DNA from: Gemmobacter lutimaris | GTDB lineage: Bacteria > Pseudomonadota > Alphaproteobacteria > Rhodobacterales > Rhodobacteraceae | Length of the DNA: 64,000 nt | Direction of reading: 5' to 3' | Assembly: GCF_003570715.1 (NCBI RefSeq) | Contig: NZ_QXXQ01000001.1 | Coordinates: forward strand, 558,001 to 622,000 | Shown here: positions 46,522 through 55,559 of the stretch, piece by piece | Layout of the letters: the number at the start of each line of letters is the position of its first letter | How positions within the stretch are numbered: position 1 is the stretch's first letter | The notes under the pieces: generated by a model | What the model saw: only the letters and a program-made list of their open reading frames with translations | Database searches by the model: none | Told to the model about the DNA's origin: nothing | Translations under genes and position numbers: made by a program

Positions 46522-47301
46522 TTACAGCGTCGCGTTTGTCGCCCCGCCGTCCAGCAGGATGTTCTGCCCGACGATGAAACCTGCATGCTGCGAGGCAAGG
46601 AAGGCGCACATCGCGCCGAATTCCGCGCGCGTGCCATAGCGGCGGGCCGGAATCGTCGCCATGCGTTCGGCCCGCGCTTCGTCCCGGCTGATACCACGCG
46701 CCTGCATCACGCCACCATCCAGCGCGGTCGCGCGGTCCGTGTCATGGATGCCCGGCAGCATGTTGTTGATGGTCACACCGAAGGGCGCAACCTGCCGCGA
46801 GGTGCCCGCGACATAGCCGGTCAGCCCGGCGCGGGCCGAATTCGACAGGCCAAGCTGCGGAATGGGCGCCTTCACCGATTGCGAGGTGATGTTGATGACC
46901 CGCCCCCAGCGCCGCTCGATCATCCCCGGCAGCAAAGCCTTCATCAACGCGATGGGCGCCAGCATGTTGGCATCCAGCGCACGGATGAAATCGTCGCGGC
47001 TCCAGTCCGACCACAGGCCGGGCGGCGGTCCGCCGGCATTGGTGACAAGGATGTCCACATCCCCCGCCGCAGCCAGAACCTCGGCCTGCCCGGCCTCGGT
47101 CGTCACATCGGCCGCGACCGTGGTCACGGGAACGCCATAGCTTTCGCGGATCTCGGCCGCCGCAGCCACCAGCGCCTCGGCGCCACGGGCGTTCATCACC
47201 AGTTCCACCCCGGCCGCCGCCAGCGCCTCGGCGCAGCCGCGCCCCAGCCCCTTGGACGAGGCGCAGACCAGTGCCCTTTTTCCCCGAATGCCCAGATCCA
47301 T
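46522..47301 (-). CDS. SDR-family protein without the YxxxK catalytic pair
   Basis: A 259-residue Rossmann protein. The cofactor loop is altered (CASSKGLGRGCAEALAAAG in place of TGxxxGxG). NAGGPPPGLWSDWS, INITSQSVKAPIPQLG and the C-terminal FIVGQNILLDGGATN are SDR-like. The active site reads SNSAR at 153-157, so Tyr is Ser153 and Lys is Arg157. A subgroup of such FabG-like proteins with altered catalytic tetrad is known, but its reaction is not. The frame is open far upstream; ATG 47301 gives the MDLGIRGKRALV start. It is divergent from the Hint gene. Confidence 0.88.
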   Translation of the reverse strand: MDLGIRGKRALVCASSKGLGRGCAEALAAAGVELVMNARGAEALVAAAAEIRESYGVPVTTVAADVTTEAGQAEVLAAAGDVDILVTNAGGPPPGLWSDWSRDDFIRALDANMLAPIALMKALLPGMIERRWGRVINITSQSVKAPIPQLGLSNSARAGLTGYVAGTSRQVAPFGVTINNMLPGIHDTDRATALDGGVMQARGISRDEARAERMATIPARRYGTRAEFGAMCAFLASQHAGFIVGQNILLDGGATNATL

Positions 47302-47484
47302 CGCGCGCCCTCCGTTATGATGCGGGCAGACCGTAGCAAGCAGTCGGGGCGTTGCCAAGGCGGCACCAATCCACCCCTCTTCTGCCCGAATGCTGGCACA
47401 TTTTGATGGCTTGATGCAGAAAAGCATTTCGCGGCAGGCGCTTGCCCGCTGCGTCTTTTGCGCAGACCAAGGACAGCACATACC

Positions 47485-48489
47485 ATGACCGACACACCGA
47501 CCCGCCTTCTGCCCGGACAGGCCTGCATGGTCTTCCCCGCCGATGCGGTCTATGTCGCGCATGGCGTGAACATGGGCGACGGGCTTGCCCCGCCCGAAGA
47601 CATCTGCCCCGGCGACGTCTATGAACTGGAACCGGGGACTGCGGCGTTGCGATTGGTCGTCGCGCGGTCTGCCGATGCGCAGCAGGTCGCGCAAGGTTCT
47701 GACCTCGGGAGCCCCGGCGATCCGGTGCGGATCGTGGCGCGCTATACATTGATGGGCGACGATGCCAACCGGGTGGAACTGCTGTTGCTGGCGCTTGGCG
47801 GCACGGCGGACGGCCTGTTCGCGCTGCCGCTGTCGCCGATGGCCGCCGGGCTGGGCTATACGTTGGTCAAGATCGAAGATGCGCCCGAGGATACGCCGCT
47901 GGCAGATCTGCTTTGTGTCAGCTTCGCGCGCGGCACCATGATCACCATGGCCGACGGATCGCAGCGCGCCATCGAGACACTGGCGACAGGCGACCGGGTG
48001 CTGACGCGCGATCACGGGCCACAGCCGGTGCGCTGGGTCGGCCATGCCACCCTGCGCGCGGTGGGGGCCTTTGCGCCGGTCGTCATCACTGCCGGGGCAA
48101 TGGGCAATGCGGGCGATCTGATCGTCAGCCAGCATCACCGGATGTTCCTTTACCAGCGCCAGCGCCTGCCCGGACTGCCGACCTCGGAACTGCTAGTGCA
48201 GGCCAAGCATCTGGTGAACGACGAAACCATCTTCCTGCGCGAAGGCGCTTTCGTCGATTTCTTCAGCCTTGTGTTCGAACGGCACGAGATCATCTATGCC
48301 GAGGGCGTGCCCGCCGAAAGCCTGATGGTGACCGAGGCTGTGGTGAACCGCCTGCCGGTCGAACTTTCCGCCGAGGTCAGGGCGCGCTTCCCCGGCCTGA
48401 GCCAGAACCAGCATTTCGGGACCGAGGCAGGTCGGCAGGAACTGGAGGAGATCGGTCTGGGCCGCCGCGAATCCGCGGGCGGGAAATAG
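47485..48489 (+). CDS. Hint (Hedgehog/intein) domain protein
   Basis: A 334-residue protein. The N-terminal 135 residues are a variable region (GQACMVFPADAVYVAHG). The Hint domain begins at Ser146 with SFARGTMITMADGSQRAIET, then TGDRVLTRDHGPQPVRWVG, ISQ-like LIVSQHHRMFLYQ, and VNDETIFLREGAFVDFFSLV with FERHEIIYAEGVPAESL. The usual first residue is cysteine (CFARGT); here Ser, so self-splicing is weakened or changed. Such single Hint proteins are frequent in Rhodobacterales; what they do is not clear. It is followed after 77 bases by a small secreted protein. Confidence 0.85.
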   Translation: MTDTPTRLLPGQACMVFPADAVYVAHGVNMGDGLAPPEDICPGDVYELEPGTAALRLVVARSADAQQVAQGSDLGSPGDPVRIVARYTLMGDDANRVELLLLALGGTADGLFALPLSPMAAGLGYTLVKIEDAPEDTPLADLLCVSFARGTMITMADGSQRAIETLATGDRVLTRDHGPQPVRWVGHATLRAVGAFAPVVITAGAMGNAGDLIVSQHHRMFLYQRQRLPGLPTSELLVQAKHLVNDETIFLREGAFVDFFSLVFERHEIIYAEGVPAESLMVTEAVVNRLPVELSAEVRARFPGLSQNQHFGTEAGRQELEEIGLGRRESAGGK

Positions 48490-48566
48490 GGAACCCGGCA
48501 CGGCCCCAAGGGCTTGACCCTGACGCGCCACAGACGATGCTGGCCCCAGAACCGGAGACCCCGCCG

Positions 48567-48989
48567 ATGCGCCTGCTGCTGCCCGCCGCCCTGCTGATCG
48601 CCGCGACGCCGCTGGCCGCGCAGGATCTGCAACCACTAGATCCACTGCCCGAGGCGGTGCTGGCGATCCTGTCACAGGCAGAGGCGCCGGAATTCGTGCT
48701 GGGCTGGCAGAGCGATCTGGATGGCGACGGCGATGCCGATCTTCTGACACAGGCCGCCTATGCCGAAGGCGGCGGCAATACCGCCGTGCTGCGCCAGATG
48801 GTGCTGCGACGAGAGGGCGAAAGCTGGACCGTCTGGCAGGAGTTCGTGGCGCCAGACGGCATCAAATCCGCCCGGCTGGACACTACCGCCGCAGGCCGCG
48901 AACTGGTGCTGACTGTATTCAGCTACCAGCCCGACGATCCGCATTGCTGCCCCTCGGGCACGTCCGAAATGCGCCTGCCCCTGAAGTGA
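48567..48989 (+). CDS. Secreted protein of unknown function, 140 aa
   Basis: A signal peptide (MRLLLPAALLIAATPLAAQ, cleavage after LAA) is followed by a FG-GAP or EF-hand-like loop (WQSDLDGDGDADLLTQAAY) that may bind calcium, and a C-terminal SYQPDDPHCCPSGTSEM with a double cysteine, a pattern seen in some exported or lipoprotein families of unknown role. GGAG lies upstream of the ATG at 48567; an upstream ATG at 48537 would spoil the signal peptide. It converges with the phytase-like gene. Confidence 0.7.
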   Translation: MRLLLPAALLIAATPLAAQDLQPLDPLPEAVLAILSQAEAPEFVLGWQSDLDGDGDADLLTQAAYAEGGGNTAVLRQMVLRREGESWTVWQEFVAPDGIKSARLDTTAAGRELVLTVFSYQPDDPHCCPSGTSEMRLPLK

Positions 48990-49004
48990 GGCAGGCGCGA
49001 CGGC

Positions 49005-50363
49005 TCACTTCGCCGAAAGCATCTCGGCCACGTCCAGCAGGATCACTTCGTTGTCCGCCGCCGCATCCAGCTTGCGCCCCGACGAGAACGGCAGGTTGTT
49101 GTCATTCGCCACCATGATCTGCGTATCGTTCACCCGCATCACATCCTCGATGGTGAAGAAGGGGAAGGTGTGCTTGCCGGTCAGATCGCGCGTGGCCTGG
49201 GTTTCCTGACGGTTCACGCCCTCAGGGTCGGCAATGTCCATCAGGTCGATATGGCCGATGCGACGCACGAAGCCCTCGGCATCGACGCTGGCGGTGTCGA
49301 TCAGCACGATGTTCTTCACCAGCGCGGGCAGCGGGAAGCAATCGGGCGCCGGATCGCCCGCGCATTTCAGCGAGGGATCACCCTCACCGTTGTCGCGCTC
49401 GATCACCAGCGCACGGGTCGCGTCGATGAAGTTGAAATCGCCAATCGCGGTTGCACCTTCGGCCAGACGGAACTTGAAGCCCTGCCCCGTCCACTTTTCC
49501 GCTGCCGTGTCAAAGGCCATAGCGCGCAGGAAAGCGCCTTCGGGCTGACCTTCCGCCGTCATCACCGGCTTTTCCAGCATGGCCCACAGAAGGGAAGTGC
49601 CCGGCTGATGCGCCATCCCCTCATACCCGCCCGAACGCGGCACGATCCAGTCCTTGCCGACCACCGAGGTGCCCGAATTGGCCGGGTTGTCCACCGATTT
49701 GATGACCTCTTCACCCTGCATGGTCGGATAGACCGCCAGCACCTTGCCATCAAGCGTGGCGCGGATCAGGAACGGGCCGAATTCCTCACCGATCCAGACC
49801 TCGCCATTGATGATCTGGATGCTTTCGGGGTCGAAATCCGCGCCCGTCAGATAGCGGCTGTCCGAGCCTTCATAGGCAATGCGGAACGGCACCTTGCGGT
49901 CAGGATCGTGCAGGAACAGGGTTTCCTTCACCTCGACCTTGCCGCTGGCGAAATCGGGCAGGATCCGGCTGAAGAACAGCAGCGCGTCGGGGCTGTTCAG
50001 CTTCGAGCCGAAGCCGTTATCGGTCAGCACATAGGTGGTGCCATCCTCGGCCTGCTGCATGGCGAAACCGGAAAAGCCCTGAAGCGGCTGGCCATTGAAC
50101 GGCAGGTTCAGCCCGGTCGGGCGCTTGCCATGCATCGCGCCGGTATCGCCCGCCACGCTTTCGGCCATATCATTGCGGGCAGCGCCGGTGAACTTGCCCG
50201 ACACGCGCGCATCCGCAGGGGCATCCGCCGGCGGGTCGATCAGCGTCAGGGCGGGCAGCACGGCCTGCCCTTTCAGCACCGCCGGGAAGGTGGTTTCCGA
50301 CAGGGCCGGGGCGGCGATCAGCGTGGCGCAAAGCGCGGTGGCGGACAGAAGGCGCGACAGCAT
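49005..50363 (-). CDS. Phytase-like esterase domain protein, secreted
   Basis: A 452-residue protein with a signal peptide (LLSATALCATLIAAPALSE). The beta-propeller-like domain has GFSGFAMQQAEDGTTYVLTDNG, ILPDFASGKVEVKET, DFDPESIQIINGEVWIGEEFGP, RSGGYEGMAHQPGTSLLW and the C-terminal TIEDVMRVNDTQIMVANDNN, which match the esterase-like activity of phytase family. It probably hydrolyses an ester in the periplasm; the substrate is not known. The stop is 16 bases from the end of the previous convergent gene. Confidence 0.85.
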   Translation of the reverse strand: MLSRLLSATALCATLIAAPALSETTFPAVLKGQAVLPALTLIDPPADAPADARVSGKFTGAARNDMAESVAGDTGAMHGKRPTGLNLPFNGQPLQGFSGFAMQQAEDGTTYVLTDNGFGSKLNSPDALLFFSRILPDFASGKVEVKETLFLHDPDRKVPFRIAYEGSDSRYLTGADFDPESIQIINGEVWIGEEFGPFLIRATLDGKVLAVYPTMQGEEVIKSVDNPANSGTSVVGKDWIVPRSGGYEGMAHQPGTSLLWAMLEKPVMTAEGQPEGAFLRAMAFDTAAEKWTGQGFKFRLAEGATAIGDFNFIDATRALVIERDNGEGDPSLKCAGDPAPDCFPLPALVKNIVLIDTASVDAEGFVRRIGHIDLMDIADPEGVNRQETQATRDLTGKHTFPFFTIEDVMRVNDTQIMVANDNNLPFSSGRKLDAAADNEVILLDVAEMLSAK

Positions 50364-50509
50364 GGGAATCTCCTGCTTGGGTGTTGCTGCGCCGCTTCTG
50401 GCCGTGCCGCATTGCAGGAAGATGGCGCACAGACAAAGCTTCGGTGACGGCTGCGTGACGGGCCTTCGCGCCAGTGGACGACCGGCCCGCTTTGAGCTAA
50501 AGCGCGGCC

Positions 50510-52108
50510 ATGCTGGACAATCGCCCCACCCTCCCGCCCGAAATCGCCCGCCGCCGGACCTTCGCGATCATCGCGCACCCGGATGCGGGGAAAACCACGC
50601 TGACCGAAAAGTTCCTGCTGTTCGGCGGCGCGATCCAGATGGCGGGTCAGGTGCGGGCCAAGGGCGAGGCGCGGCGCACACGGTCGGACTTCATCAAGAT
50701 GGAACAGGACCGCGGCATCTCGGTCTCGGCCTCGGCGATGAGCTTTGACTACCGCGAGTTCCGCTTCAATCTGGTCGATACGCCCGGCCATAGCGATTTT
50801 TCGGAAGACACCTATCGCACACTGACGGCGGTGGATGCGGCGATCATGGTGATCGACGGCGCCAAGGGTGTGGAAAGCCAGACCCGCAAGCTGTTCGAGG
50901 TCTGCCGGTTGCGCGACCTGCCGATCCTGACCTTCTGCAACAAGATGGACCGCGAGGCGCGCGATACGTTCGAGATCATCGACGAGATTCAGGAAAACCT
51001 TGCCATCGACGTGGCACCGGCAAGCTGGCCCATCGGCTCGGGGCGCGAGTTTCTGGGCTGCTACGACATCCTGAACGACCGACTGGAACTGATGGACCGC
51101 GCCGACCGCAACCGCGTGGCCGAAACCATCGAGATCAAGGGGCTGGACGACCCCAAGCTGGCGCAGCACGTTCCGGCGGGAATGCTGGCGCAATTGCGCG
51201 AAGAGCTGGAAATGGCGCGCGAACTCTTGCCCGCCTTCGACCGCAAGGCGTTTCTTGAAGGCCATATGACGCCGATCTGGTTCGGCTCTGCCATCAACTC
51301 CTTCGGGGTGAAGGAATTGATGGACGGCATCGGGAACTACGGCCCCGAACCGCAGCCGCAGCCCACCGCCAGCCGCAAGGTCGCCCCCGAGGAAAAGCCG
51401 GTGACCGGCGTGGTGTTCAAGGTGCAGGCCAATATGGACCCCAAGCACCGCGACCGCGTGGCCTTCATCCGCCTGGCCTCCGGCCATTTCGAACGGGGCA
51501 TGAAGCTGCTGCATGTGCGGTCGAAAAAGCCGATGGCAGTGTCGAACCCGGTGTTGTTCCTCGCTGCCGACCGCGAGTTGGCGGAAGAGGCCTGGGCGGG
51601 CGACATCATCGGCATCCCGAACCATGGACAGCTTCGCATCGGCGACGCGCTGACCGAGGGCGAGGATCTGCGCTTTACCGGCATCCCGTCGTTCGCGCCG
51701 GAACTGCTGCGCGGAGTGCGGGCCGCCGATCCGATGAAGGCCAAGCATCTGGAAAAGGCGCTGATGCAATTCGCCGAGGAAGGGGCCGCCAAGGTGTTCA
51801 AGCCGATGATCGGCTCGGGCTTCATCGTTGGTGTGGTGGGCGCGCTGCAATTCGACGTGCTGGCCAGCCGGATCGAGCAGGAATATGCGCTGCCCGTGCG
51901 GTTTGAAGCGTCGCAATTCACCTCTGCCCGGTGGGTGGCAGGGCCGAAGGCTGAAATGGACAAGTTCCTGAATGTGAACAAGGGCCATATCGCCCATGAC
52001 CACGACGGCGACGTGGTTTACCTGACCCGCCTTCAATGGGACATTGATCGCATCCAGCGCGACTATCCCGAGCTGAAGCTGACCGCGACGAAAGAAATGC
52101 TGGCGTGA
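50510..52108 (+). CDS. prfC: Peptide chain release factor 3
   Basis: A 532-residue GTPase that recycles release factors RF1 and RF2. G1 is [18 protein letters not shown]2 EQDRGISVSASAMSFDY, G3 LVDTPGHSDFSEDTYRTL and G4 TFCNKMDREARD. The later domains have MDGIGNYGPEPQPQPTA, GDIIGIPNHGQLRIGDAL and VVGALQFDVLASRIEQEY. It starts at 50510, 146 bases after the divergent phytase-like gene, and overlaps the next gene in ATGA. Confidence 0.96.
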   Translation: MLDNRPTLPPEIARRRTFAIIAHPDAGKTTLTEKFLLFGGAIQMAGQVRAKGEARRTRSDFIKMEQDRGISVSASAMSFDYREFRFNLVDTPGHSDFSEDTYRTLTAVDAAIMVIDGAKGVESQTRKLFEVCRLRDLPILTFCNKMDREARDTFEIIDEIQENLAIDVAPASWPIGSGREFLGCYDILNDRLELMDRADRNRVAETIEIKGLDDPKLAQHVPAGMLAQLREELEMARELLPAFDRKAFLEGHMTPIWFGSAINSFGVKELMDGIGNYGPEPQPQPTASRKVAPEEKPVTGVVFKVQANMDPKHRDRVAFIRLASGHFERGMKLLHVRSKKPMAVSNPVLFLAADRELAEEAWAGDIIGIPNHGQLRIGDALTEGEDLRFTGIPSFAPELLRGVRAADPMKAKHLEKALMQFAEEGAAKVFKPMIGSGFIVGVVGALQFDVLASRIEQEYALPVRFEASQFTSARWVAGPKAEMDKFLNVNKGHIAHDHDGDVVYLTRLQWDIDRIQRDYPELKLTATKEMLA

Positions 52109-52722
52109 CGCGGCCGAACCGCGTCTTGCCAACGGGCGAGATTGCGGCGGTGCCGTTTCGCGGCGCATGGATGGGCAATCGCGGGATATTGCATGATGCG
52201 GCGGGCCAGCTTGGCCCGGCGCGCTGGCGGCACAAGAACTGGATCTGCTGCAAGCTGGCATTCAAAGGCCGGAAGCGCCCGCTGATGGCCCCGCGCAGCT
52301 ATACCGAACTGTTCTTTTACGACGAGCCGCAGGCGCTGGCCGCCGGGCACCGGCCCTGCGCCGAATGCCGGCGCGAGGATTACAACCGCTTTCGCGGAAT
52401 CTGGGAACGGCTGTTCGGCCCTGCGGATGCGAAGGCCATCGACGAGGTTCTGCACAAGGCGCGGCTGGCCGGACGCCCGGCGCGGCAATGCCGCCATCTT
52501 GCTGCCGCGCAAAGCATGCCTGACGGCGCCATGATCCTGATCGAAGGCCAGCCCGCGCTGATCTGGCAAGGCGCCTTGCATCCGTGGACGCCCGACCTTG
52601 GTTATGGACCTGCCTTGCCCCTGCCCGATGGCCCCGCCACCGTGCTGACCCCTGCCCCGCTGGTTGCCGTGCTGACGGCCGGATACCGCCCCATCCCGCA
52701 TCACAGCCTGACCGGAGCGTGA
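52105..52722 (+). CDS. Conserved-looking protein of unknown function, 205 aa
   Basis: I have no family name. The middle holds LAAGHRPCAECRREDYNRFR, which resembles the zinc-binding PCxxC stretch of Ada-type methyl phosphotriester domains, and more cysteines lie in NWICCKLAFKG. It may bind zinc or nucleic acid; this is inference. The rest (GALHPWTPDLGYG) shows no motif. It overlaps prfC by four bases, so it is translated with the release factor. Confidence 0.7.
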   Translation: MTRPNRVLPTGEIAAVPFRGAWMGNRGILHDAAGQLGPARWRHKNWICCKLAFKGRKRPLMAPRSYTELFFYDEPQALAAGHRPCAECRREDYNRFRGIWERLFGPADAKAIDEVLHKARLAGRPARQCRHLAAAQSMPDGAMILIEGQPALIWQGALHPWTPDLGYGPALPLPDGPATVLTPAPLVAVLTAGYRPIPHHSLTGA

Positions 52723-52786
52723 CCGGCGCCGCCCTTGCGGCCCCGACCCAATCGCGCCAGACTATCGGCAACCGACAGGAGGTTCC

Positions 52787-53815
52787 ATGTCCGCCCCCCG
52801 CGCCTTTCTGGTTGCAACCGCCAAGAACGAAGGCCCCTTCATCCTTGAATGGGTGGCGCATCACATGGAAGTCGGCTTCACCGACATCGTGATCTACCAG
52901 AACGATTCCGATGACCTGACGCATGAAATCCTGACGACTCTGCAAAAGCTTGGCGCCATTCGCTATTTCGACAACAGTGCGGCGGCGCGGGGCACCCATC
53001 AGGTGAGGGCCTATATCCGGGCCTCGCGCCTGAAATCCTATGCCGAGGCCGATTTCGCCATGGCGCTGGATCTTGACGAGTTTCTGGTGATCAAGACCGG
53101 CGACGGGCGGCTGGAGGATTTCGTGGCAGCCAGCCCGCCCTTCGACGTGGCGCAGATCAACTGGCGGCTGTTCGGCAATTCCGGCAAGCGACAGCAAAGC
53201 TTCCGCATGCAGACCGAACGCTTCACCATGGCCGATTATGCGATGGCCGACGATGAACGGTTCAACGCCTATAAATGCCTGTTCCGTCCGAAGTATTTTG
53301 AACGCCCCGGCATCCACCGCCCCAGCCCGCTGGAGGGGGTGGATGAAGACGCGCTGCGCGTAGTCAATGGTTCCGGCCTTGTGCCGGGGCAGTATCAGAT
53401 CAAGAATTACAACTCCACCGATCCGGGTGGGCAAAGCCTTGCGCAGATCAACCATTACATCGTGCGCGATCTGGATACCTTCATGGTCAAGACCCGACGT
53501 GGCTCGGCCCATCAGGACGACCGGGAGGTGGGCCTGAAATACTGGGCGCTGCGCAACAAGAATTTCGTGGTGGATGACAGCATGGCGCCATGGCGCGAAC
53601 GACTGGTCGCGCGGGTCGGCGCGCTGGACGATGCGACCTATGGCAAACTGAAACGCCTGCGGCGCCAGTCCATCGCCATCCAGAAGCGCAAGTTCGAGGA
53701 AGTGATGGAAGATCCCGAAGCGCGCAAGCTGCGGCGGGAGTGCATGAAGTTCGAAGGCAATATTCCCTTGCTGGGCAGTTACAAGGATGTGCTGGAACAT
53801 GGCGGCCCAACTTGA
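52787..53815 (+). CDS. Glycosyltransferase family 2-like protein (Glyco_tranf_2_4 type)
   Basis: A 342-residue protein with an N-terminal GT-A-like domain: AFLVATAKNEGPFILEWVAH, IVIYQNDSDDLTHEIL and the metal-binding ADFAMALDLDEFLVI with a DxD-like motif. VAQINWRLFGNSGKRQ and YKCLFRPKYFERPGIHRPSP fit this group. The C-terminal part is basic and helical. It has no transmembrane segment, so it is cytosolic or peripheral, and its sugar and acceptor are unknown. AGGAGG precedes the ATG. Confidence 0.85.
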   Translation: MSAPRAFLVATAKNEGPFILEWVAHHMEVGFTDIVIYQNDSDDLTHEILTTLQKLGAIRYFDNSAAARGTHQVRAYIRASRLKSYAEADFAMALDLDEFLVIKTGDGRLEDFVAASPPFDVAQINWRLFGNSGKRQQSFRMQTERFTMADYAMADDERFNAYKCLFRPKYFERPGIHRPSPLEGVDEDALRVVNGSGLVPGQYQIKNYNSTDPGGQSLAQINHYIVRDLDTFMVKTRRGSAHQDDREVGLKYWALRNKNFVVDDSMAPWRERLVARVGALDDATYGKLKRLRRQSIAIQKRKFEEVMEDPEARKLRRECMKFEGNIPLLGSYKDVLEHGGPT

Positions 53816-53933
53816 CGCGGCAGGAATTTTCCGTTAGGTGGCGGAAGGCAGCCTATGCCATGACGCCGGGGCGCCCGGACAAGCAGCGTCCCTCCACCTC
53901 CCCGCGGGCCGATCCCGCCGTGACAGGACGTTG

Positions 53934-55460
53934 ATGACCAAGTTCTCCGATCTCGCGCTCGATCCGCGCGTTTTGCAAGCCGTCGCCGAAGCCGGCTATG
54001 AAACTCCCACCCCGATTCAGGCGCAGGCAATTCCGCCCGCCCTTGAGGGCCGCGACGTGCTGGGCATTGCCCAGACAGGCACCGGCAAGACCGCCAGCTT
54101 CTCGCTGCCGATGATCACATTGCTGGGTCAGGGCCGTGCCCGCGCCCGCATGCCGCGCAGCCTCGTGCTCTGCCCGACGCGCGAACTGGCGGCGCAGGTG
54201 GCCGAAAACTTCGACACCTATGCCAAGCATACCAAGCTGACCAAGGCGCTACTGATTGGCGGCGTGGCCTTCGGCGAACAGGACAAGCTGATTGACCGTG
54301 GCGTTGACGTGCTGATCGCCACGCCGGGCCGTCTGCTGGACCATTTCGAACGCGGCAAGCTTCTGTTGACCGGCGTGCAGATCATGGTGGTGGACGAGGC
54401 CGACCGGATGCTGGACATGGGGTTCATCCCTGACATCGAACGCATCTTCAATCTGACGCCCTTCACCCGGCAGACCTTCTTCTTCTCGGCCACCATGGCG
54501 CCCGAGATCGAGCGGATCACCAAGACCTTCCTGTCAAACCCGGTGAAGATCGAGGTGGCCCGCCAATCCACCACCTCGGAAACCATCGAACAGGCGCTGG
54601 TGCAGTTCACGCCCAGCCGCAAGGACCGCAGCTTTGCCGAAAAGCGCGCCGTCCTGCGCGCCCTGATCCGGGCCGAGGGCGAGACCTGCACCAATGCCAT
54701 CATCTTCTGCAACCGCAAGATGGATGTGGATGTTGTCGCCAAGTCGCTGAAATCGCATGGCTTCAATGCGGCCCCGATCCATGGTGACCTGGATCAGTCG
54801 CAGCGGATGAAGACGCTGGATGGCTTCCGTGATGGCTCGTTGCAACTGCTGGTCGCCTCCGATGTGGCCGCGCGCGGGCTGGATATTCCCTCGGTCAGCC
54901 ATGTGTTCAACTTCGACCTGCCTTCGCACCCCGAGGATTACGTCCACCGCATCGGCCGCACCGGCCGCGCCGGGCGCAAGGGCAAGGCATTCTCGATTGC
55001 CACCCCGCATGACGAGAAATACCTCACCAATATCGAATCGCTGGTGAAACAGGAAATCCCGCGTGGCAGCCTGCCCGAGGGCTTTACCCTGCCCGAAGCG
55101 CGCGAGCGGGACGACCGCCGCAAGGATGACCGGCGCCGCGAGGATCGTGCGCCGAAGGGCAAGGGTCCGAAGCCGCCGCGCGATACTGCCCCGCGCGAGG
55201 TGCAGCCCGAGGTGCAGGTCGTTGCTCCGGCCCCCGCCCCGGCACCGGCACCGCAGCATGTTCACACCCATGGCACCGGCCACCATCAGCACCACCACCG
55301 CGAGGACCGGCGCGACGACCGCCGCCGCAATGACCGGGATGACCGCGTTGTCGGCATGGGCGACCATGTGCCGGACTTCCTGCTGCGCAGCTTCAAGCTG
55401 AAGGAACAACCGGCAGACGAGACGCCAGAACCGCAGGTCGAAGAGGCCACTGCAGAATGA
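53934..55460 (+). CDS. DEAD-box RNA helicase (RhlE-like)
   Basis: A 508-residue helicase. The Q motif is YETPTPIQAQAIPPAL, motif I AQTGTGKTASFSLPM, Ia PTRELAAQVAENF, motif II VVDEADRMLDMGF, motif III FSATMAPEI, motif V DVAARGLDIPSVSHVFNFDL and motif VI YVHRIGRTGRAGR. The C-terminal 120 residues are Arg/Asp-rich, Pro/Ala-rich, then His-rich (GTGHHQHHHREDRRDDR), likely RNA contact regions. I chose ATG 53934 (MTKFSDLALDPRVL); the frame is open to 53838. A strong terminator follows. Confidence 0.94.
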   Translation: MTKFSDLALDPRVLQAVAEAGYETPTPIQAQAIPPALEGRDVLGIAQTGTGKTASFSLPMITLLGQGRARARMPRSLVLCPTRELAAQVAENFDTYAKHTKLTKALLIGGVAFGEQDKLIDRGVDVLIATPGRLLDHFERGKLLLTGVQIMVVDEADRMLDMGFIPDIERIFNLTPFTRQTFFFSATMAPEIERITKTFLSNPVKIEVARQSTTSETIEQALVQFTPSRKDRSFAEKRAVLRALIRAEGETCTNAIIFCNRKMDVDVVAKSLKSHGFNAAPIHGDLDQSQRMKTLDGFRDGSLQLLVASDVAARGLDIPSVSHVFNFDLPSHPEDYVHRIGRTGRAGRKGKAFSIATPHDEKYLTNIESLVKQEIPRGSLPEGFTLPEARERDDRRKDDRRREDRAPKGKGPKPPRDTAPREVQPEVQVVAPAPAPAPAPQHVHTHGTGHHQHHHREDRRDDRRRNDRDDRVVGMGDHVPDFLLRSFKLKEQPADETPEPQVEEATAE

Positions 55461-55461
55461 C

Positions 55462-55488
55462 AAAGGGGCGCCGCGCGGCGCCCCTTTT
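55462..55488. terminator. Bidirectional terminator between the helicase gene and rnj
   Basis: AAAGGGGCGCCGC is followed immediately by its exact complement GCGGCGCCCCTTT (55462-55487) and one more T. The 13-base-pair stem, flanked by A and T tracts, lies between convergent gene ends and can stop both. The next 70 bases before rnj hold a small repeat of GGCGCCCATTTTC. Confidence 0.85.
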
Positions 55489-55559
55489 CATTTCCGGGTC
55501 TTGTGCGGCGCCACAAGGCGCCCATTTTCAGGGCGCCCATTTTCTGGCGGCGGGCCGAG

